Positions 58,090 through 64,000 of a stretch of DNA of 64,000 nt are shown here, piece by piece. The number at the start of each line of letters is the position of its first letter. Position 1 is the first letter of the stretch. The notes beneath the pieces were generated by a model, which saw nothing but the letters and a program-made list of their open reading frames with translations, did no database searches and was not told the DNA's origin. The position numbers were made by a program, and so were the translations under genes. Source of the DNA: Siphonodentalium dalli (Eukaryota; Mollusca; Scaphopoda; Gadilida; Siphonodentaliidae); contig CP136067.1 of the NCBI GenBank assembly GCA_032622095.1, positions 80,380,705 through 80,444,704 of the forward strand, in the 5' to 3' direction.

Positions 58090-58380
58090 ACTCATTTTGA
58101 TTTCAGGTAGAGACTTTATTCAGAAATGGTCACTTTGTGCGCTTTGCGCACATTTTGACCGTTTAAACATTTTGATTATAATTTTTTTTTTTAAATATAA
58201 ATATATATATATTTAAAAAACAATTTAATCAAAATTTAGAAAAACTAACACCGCTATAACATCCGCGCCTTGGTACCCCGACTCACTACACAAATGTGGT
58301 TGAAATCGGTCCAGGGGTCAGGGAGAAAAATCCGAACAGACAGACATACAGACAGACAGACATATCCTATATATAAATGA
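58090..58380. repeat. Retroposon-like 3' end with GACAGACA tail
   Basis: CACTTTGTGCGCTTTGCGCA forms a small hairpin. An A/T-rich foldback (TTTTTTTTTAAATATAAATA..TATATATTTAAAAAA) follows, then GGTTGAAATCGGTCCAGGGG and a CAGACAGACATACAGACAGA tail. Similar tails are common in molluscan SINE or LINE ends, from memory. The CTGTCTGTGTGTCTGTTCGGA tract at 57414-57436 is the inverted counterpart. Confidence 0.5.
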
Positions 58381-59204
58381 CCAAGGACAATTATTATAAC
58401 TGATTTGGGTGAACCAATACAATCATGAAAATACATGTACGTCACGCAGTCTGTACGACATATCTTTTAACAACACAAAGAAGGTTGATAATTCGGGATA
58501 AAACATTCTTATTGCGGTCACAGAAAGAAGCCCTCTATATATATTGAGCACCAGGCTTGGTCATGTACCGATGTGTTCTAGTTCGCTGGATGGAGTACAA
58601 AACGTCAAAGCATAATCCCAGTAAAGAGCGAACCGCTGTCGAGCAATCAATCTACAGTCCACACACCGTTCATATAATGCTTGATCGAAACATAACGTAT
58701 TCTCTGAATTAAGCCGCTTTGTGGTGCGCTTCGCAATGATTTATGATTTTTACATAGGAATTTGTCTGACATAAACAGTGGACGATTTATCCCTCCTCTT
58801 TGTGTGGAATAATAGCACAAAGGGCGTGTGCAATAGTCGGCACCAAGCACTAATCACATCCTGGTAGTGCTGCTCCTCATGTCTATTAACCGAGCGCATA
58901 TGTTGTTAAAACATTAACACGCACTGTACAACTGCATGGGGGACAATAGACATGTTTAGATCAAGAACGTCCACCTGTTGTTTTGTGTTGTGGTGTCTGA
59001 CATACACCCATCCCTAAGTTATCTCGATTCGAGCCGGGGACCACAACTGACACCAAAAAGATAAATAACTGAATTCAACAAAATAAAAAAGAATTTTGTT
59101 TACATTAACAATCAGAAGCATTATATGTCACGTGTTATCGTCCATAAATTCATATCATTTTATCTATGTGACATGGCACCGACAAGCTTTTAGCTTACTG
59201 CCAA
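58381..59204. other. No gene recognised
   Basis: Spacer with short motif-free frames. Confidence 0.4.
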
Positions 59205-59276
59205 ATCCCATTCTCGTGTATTATTACTATATCGGATGTATATTGTGATTTGTATGTTGCTTGAGAATAAATATGT
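59205..59276 (+). mobile_element. Retroposon 3' tail interrupted by a MITE
   Basis: TTATTACTATATCGGATGTA, then TGTATGTTGC and TTGAGAATAAATATG resembles the ends at 9.59-9.66 and 19.14-19.27 kb. It stops exactly at the TTAA where the next MITE begins. Confidence 0.4.
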
Positions 59277-59753
59277 TTAAAGGTACTCAACCCGATAAAA
59301 CTCCTCTCAATTACTATTTCAATGGCTTCGGGGGTCAAAAATATTTGATTCGAGTCGAGGAAGTCACCCATCAAAGCTCAGATTTGTTAGATATCGATTT
59401 TAGAAATCTATTATTTTTCATTATCGGGAATACTATCTGGCCCAGAACTCACTCAAAATTGCGTTAAAATTACCACTTGATTTTAGAGTTATTCATCCTT
59501 GTCTGTTTGAATAGATTTGGAGTACACATCCAGAGCAGATTACGGCAGTTATTGGTACTCATCTCGAGAACATAACAAATTTGAAAAATCAATATCTAAT
59601 AACTCTGAGCTTTGTTTGATGGGTTCCTCGACTCGAATCAAATATTTTTTACCCCCAAAGCCAAAGAAATAGTAATATAGGACCCTCTGATCGGATTGTT
59701 GTTGTTGGAATCTGTTGAGATGGGGACCCTCTTTACGGGTTGAGTACCTTTAA
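59277..59753. mobile_element. TTAA-bounded MITE, copy 5, palindromic derivative
   Basis: Both ends carry the same terminus (TTAAAGGTACTCAACCCG and CGGGTTGAGTACCTTTAA). The GGCTTCGGGGGTCAAAAATA / GATTCGAGTCGAGGAAG half occurs forward at 59.325 kb and inverted at 59.63 kb. Other copies have that half only once, so this copy is two left halves joined head to head. TTAA is at both boundaries. Confidence 0.85.
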
Positions 59754-61997
59754 ACTATATGACCTCATGTCTTCAAGCACCTGTCAATGTTACATACACC
59801 CGTAGTTACTCCATAACCAGACTTTTCGTATAGGTCAGGGTTAGAGCACAAGAATTGTTCTTTACCATAATCAATCGAGTCGAAGACGAGATTTATTCTG
59901 GTAAAGAACTATTCGCCTGCTCTGACCGACTTAGAGCACAATTTATCCCACACAATGCAATCAACTGGAAATGTGCCGTTGAGCGTGTTTTGAACACGAC
60001 GCACAAGCCGTGCACTGGCCGCGATTGGACACAGTCTAGCCGGTTAGCCACGCCCAACAACATGATTAACATGAACTGATCGCCGTTGAATGTGAACAGA
60101 TATGTCCCAAACAACACGGACTGGTCCCACTTTGAAGCGCCCGTGCGATATGTCTGTTATGAGTTCGTGTGCCCAACAATGGGATAATCACTGAACTATT
60201 CCTTCGCCAGCCTTTGGAATGTGCTTTACCAAAAATCAGGGAACGATTGCAACAATGGGATTGTGCTCTAAGAATAAATGTGATCCATCTTGGTCGATAT
60301 ATAATTTAGTTATGCCACTTTCGCACAAAAAGGAGTGGCGTTGTAACACCATTATCAGCCACAAACCATGACACCGTCATGTAATAGCACGTTCTGCTAA
60401 GTTTCCAATGGCTCTTACTAATTTGAGTATATGGAACAAATTACCAAACATCGTTTAAGCATAGATGAGTTAGTTTATCCATAATTTGTTGGTCAGGATT
60501 ACCCCAAGTGGAAATGGTATTGATCCGATAATAATCAAGACTGTTCTCGGCAATCGGCATGTCGTTTATAGCATAATGAACACCAATATCGTCTATATAA
60601 CGAAGCATTTCTCATTTGGTTGGCCATGAAAAAAGAAAGGAGTTGTCAGCATCATTAGGTTATAAATTTCTTTTTATAAATGAAATGGAACACTACGCTG
60701 AGGTGAATGGGAATATCGAATAGACTTATGTTCATATAAAAAAAAATTGCAACATATAGATGTCATTACTATAAAGAAAATTTTGAAGTAATCTCTTCAA
60801 ATGATTGCTTGATGTCCACAATCATATATAATGGTATACTACACATTTAGATTGTTCTATTATTGATGATACAACAATTATTCCAAACTGATCCCAGAGC
60901 TGACATCAGTTTAGCCGCGATGTGCAATCCTGTTAAAACTTTTGCCACACGATGCGTGCCCATTCACTGTAGATTTACATGGTGGTATTCCAACGTGGAA
61001 TGTGAGTTATCGCATATATATATGATATATATGCACGAAGAATGAACGCTTTTGATGGGAAATGGAGTAGTGAATGTTGGGATTGCAGTCCGTTGACAAT
61101 CAGCCCTGCTCCTCCCGCTGTACCAAAAGTCGCCAAATATAACTGTCATTGGAAGTGAGGGACAAAAGACCATAGTGCTTATACAATGTTATAAGCAAAG
61201 TTAAAGCTGTACCAAGAACCATTTATAAGTAGAATAAGTCATGCTATAATCTTCCGATGTATGTGGGATAGACTATGGTGACGATGTTGGCGCCCAACAA
61301 CACGAACGAATGAGTGACATTTATGTAATTTTACCTGCATGTTTGTTTGTCATATAACTCATAATGATAACATAGAATGGCTTCAAATCATCAGCTGATA
61401 AACAGTATCGAAGATACAACAATTCAACCTGTAGTCATATATAGAGACTTCAGACTTACTGAGATGTTTTGCATTGGACTCAACATACAACAGATTACCG
61501 AGGCATTCGACACACGCATGTTAAACATATTTTATTGTGACCCACAATATACAGTATAAATTACACATATTATTAAAAACATTCAAATAAGTGTGGGTAC
61601 AAAGGGTCGGAGCACAAGCTAAGGAACTTAGAGAGGTAATATCGTCTGGCGTTCAGCTGCTATTAGATGTATTATATTAAGAGATTGGTTCAAAATTTGC
61701 TGTTTAATGCATGCGGCTGATGTTGTGGCTGTTGGTGTTGCTATGGTCTTCGACACATGCTTTTGCCAATTACTGTAACTTGGCGCATAACTATATCGCC
61801 AGTTGCATTTATTTATTACGTATAGTTATAGTGAATAAATAGTTAATGGTCTTGTCTTCGTATTAACACATAGTAACACAAGCTCGATATTAAATGATAT
61901 TACTATCAACAATAGTGCAAAACACTCCATATGGTTCAGTGCTAAAATATGATCGCAACTGTAGCCAACAAAAATCTCATGGCCACTACCTAGTATA
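59754..61997. other. No gene recognised
   Basis: Frames at 59855-60079, 60863-61045 and 61377-61559 have no recognised motif and overlap frames on the other strand. A GGAACACTACGCTGAGGTG block near 60687 is a diverged copy of the AAACACTCCGCT repeat. Confidence 0.45.
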
Positions 61998-62345
61998 AAA
62001 CAAGAGCATAGCTAGGGCGTGGCAAAATACGCCCGCTGTGATTTCAATAAAGGGCCATGACGCTGGTGAAAATTGGCGGTGGGAACCCAAATTAGAATCT
62101 GACCTGTGTATTTTAGGCTAGTAAACGGACATACCAAATTTCATTCCATTCAATCCAAACTTGCTAAAGTTATCATCGGAATAAAATGAGTGCAAATTCC
62201 AACAAAAATGGCCGTAACTCTGAAAATTGGCGGGAGAGCCCGAATTCGAACATGACCTGTATTTTGTGATATAATTAACCCACATTCATTCCGTTCAGTT
62301 CAGACTTACTAAAGTTATCATCCGGAAACGAAAATTGAGTACATG
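61998..62345 (+). mobile_element. Second copy of the AAACAAGAGCATAGC element
   Basis: It starts AAACAAGAGCATAGCTAGGG and carries GCAAAATACGCCCG. Two diverged units follow with TGGCCGTAACTC, GAACATGACCTGTATTTT, TTCATTCCRTTCA and CTAAAGTTATCATC. Same head and unit plan as 28325-28961, opposite orientation. Confidence 0.68.
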
Positions 62346-63137
62346 TAAATCCCACAGGGGCGTGTCGTTAAAATGAGTAAAATATGAATTAAAAAAATAT
62401 ATATTTAAACCGAACGCACCACTTTAAAAACCGCTTCGCTATACATGTGCATACATACGTAACAAGTGCGTTTACTATTTCAGATACCTCCTCATTTCTA
62501 ATGACCACAATTCACAAACGCCTGAACCGATTATTAAAATTCCAATGCCAATCGATGGAGTAAAAACTATATATTCAATTGTAATGCACACTTCTAGGAT
62601 AAACTGTCCAAAAACTTCGGAAACAGACGCCGAACAACAAAAGCCCCGACAGATGGGTCGCATAAATTTTAGCTCAGGAGAAAATATACCGTACATTTGA
62701 AATTCAATATTTATCTACAAAAAAATCCACCACCCTTTGTACACACATTTTTCATCGGCATTGTAACCTTCATTATATATATGGCTTCCCTTCGGTCTGG
62801 AGAGGGATAATATGTGCATGGGGAGGTATATGTGTACCATAACGCCACATCATGTATCGTATACAGTCGATACTGGTATAACATGTATTCTGCAAAATGG
62901 CAAGCAACTAGTTGCACAATGAAAATCAGAATGGGGATAAAGATAACTAATTACAAGGGCTGACAAGGATGGATAAACTTGATGATTATAAGTATGACAC
63001 TGATCTACCAATTTGGTCTCGTTAAATGAGGGGATTAAATTGTGCAATGTTCTCGCTTACAGACAATGAAGCGACCGGGCCCCAGTTTCTAGTTCATCGG
63101 TGTTTTATGCATTCGTTATCAGCTCGACAATAACATA
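62346..63137. other. No gene recognised
   Basis: Three overlapping minus-strand frames (62475-62696, 62711-62917, 62850-63047) show no known domain. The first has two hydrophobic stretches, but its translation does not resemble a family I know. Confidence 0.4.
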
Positions 63138-63584
63138 CAAGAAAACCATAGTCAGAAATGGTAACGCCACCAAGATCATATTATTAGCCATAAATATAAA
63201 TTATAATATAAAATATTATTCATTAGTTAGCGCTAATATAGGCGCTAACTAATGACTTGTTAAATAACATCTAATAAATATTCATCTTATTCACAACTTT
63301 AAGGAGTCCTTCCGGTACACGAGAATATTTATCGCCGTTTGATTTGCACCAAGTGAACTCGGCGCATATATAATTGATAGAACAGACCTCTATTGTGATG
63401 ATCGTGTCGTTATTTGTTTAAGATACGTATCAATTGACATATACGCACCCGTTCCATCATTCAAATCTATGTATATCGCCCATTTTAGGGGACCTCCGCG
63501 AATTCGGGGACTTCCGCAAAGTGACCTCCACAAATCGGGACCTACTGCAAATCGTCGCACCCAATGCAATTTGTAAACCAATAC
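63138..63584 (-). repeat. Arm of an 11-kb-spaced inverted repeat
   Basis: Reverse complement of 51549-52004, including the CATTAGTTAGCGC hairpin (63221-63254) and the GACCTCCRCRAATTCGGGGA-type segment. A 67-codon minus-strand frame lies wholly inside the repeat. Confidence 0.88.
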
Positions 63585-63831
63585 GATTGACATGCGTTTT
63601 AACGAGGTGAGCTTTAATTAAACGAAAGAAGCATTCTACATAAACTATTTGTCATGGACTCAGCCAATGTGTCATATATATGTGTCAACTAAGGTCGCTT
63701 TTCGTGGTAAAAGTGAAAGTGGAAAATCCTATTGAAAATGAAAGTAACCTACAATTTTGGGATTTCCACGGCAGATTGCAGTGAATCTATACTATTGAAA
63801 GTGAATGTACAATTCCTGGAATTCTATCAGA

Positions 63832-63909
63832 TATCGCGACTCTGCTCGTTTTCGTGATAATAGGTTATATAGGGCCTATATGACCACGAAAACGAGTCGA
63901 GTCGCGATA
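63832..63909. repeat. 78-bp hairpin
   Basis: TATCGCGACTCTGCTCGTTT pairs with AAACGAGTCGAGTCGCGATA, with 25-base arms having one or two mismatches. The centre (TATAGGGCCTATA) is itself a perfect palindrome. No coding capacity. Confidence 0.85.
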
Positions 63910-64000
63910 CATCCATCGGTACAAACACATTGTGTATACGATACAATTTTGACTTGATGACCAGAACATAAAAGATGGCGGTTAATCCAAGTCTCCAACA

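Overview
The window looks like non-coding, repeat-laden nuclear DNA of a marine invertebrate. It is AT-rich and has no operons, no rRNA and no convincing complete tRNA. It is full of microsatellites, minisatellites, inverted repeats and short non-autonomous transposons. It contains a 5'-truncated L2/CR1-type retroposon, one likely splice-delimited exon, and decayed copies of two multicopy gene families that I recall from invertebrate genomes. Repeats with embedded TGACCTTGACCTT/TTCAAGGTCA blocks and GACAGACAGACA tails are, as far as I recall, common in molluscs and other lophotrochozoans. A mollusc is my best guess, at low confidence. One 100-base N run (3670-3769) shows this is a scaffolded assembly.

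Layout. 0-10 kb: a CT microsatellite, a diverged tandem duplication, a 320-bp palindromic MITE (2497-2816), a 35-bp minisatellite, and a broken plus-strand gene (about 7090-7855) with a GHGKGPCDGVGG motif and a PHD-like zinc-binding tail. 10-17 kb: a repeat family with GACGTG ends and internal units of roughly 240 bp, a long cruciform, and a perfect 48-bp inverted pair 6.4 kb apart. 17-25 kb: another cruciform, TA/TG microsatellites, a 29-bp satellite flanked by inverted copies of a TTAA-bounded MITE, and a third copy of that MITE. 25.5 kb: first exon of a probable DEG/ENaC channel (minus strand). 28-33 kb: a 172-bp tandem-repeat element and a 3.5-kb inverted duplication with arms of about 1 kb. 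34.5-39.5 kb: a minus-strand pseudogene of a large uncharacterised family (FWAGLS, ADNVDHN, DDTDLLLLIYH and LDPTDWG motifs) whose C-terminal half is tandemly duplicated. 40.6-43.5 kb: a candidate DNA transposon with 33-bp terminal inverted repeats and dense TGTTCA/TGAACA subterminal arrays. 43.6-48.5 kb: a GAACCAAA-rich region, another TTAA MITE, hairpins, a four-unit AGGTCA repeat and a Tc1/mariner-like MITE. 49-57.6 kb: a 46-bp array, repeat arms, a 25-41-bp array, and an L2-like retroposon apparently inserted in a second copy of the mariner-like MITE. 58-64 kb: more MITE and element copies, an inverted arm matching 51.5-52.0 kb, and a terminal hairpin.

The genes do not form a pathway. The only plausibly functional host coding sequence is the DEG/ENaC exon. 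The rest is a record of nested insertion, inversion and duplication. Family names come from recognised motifs, not from database searches.
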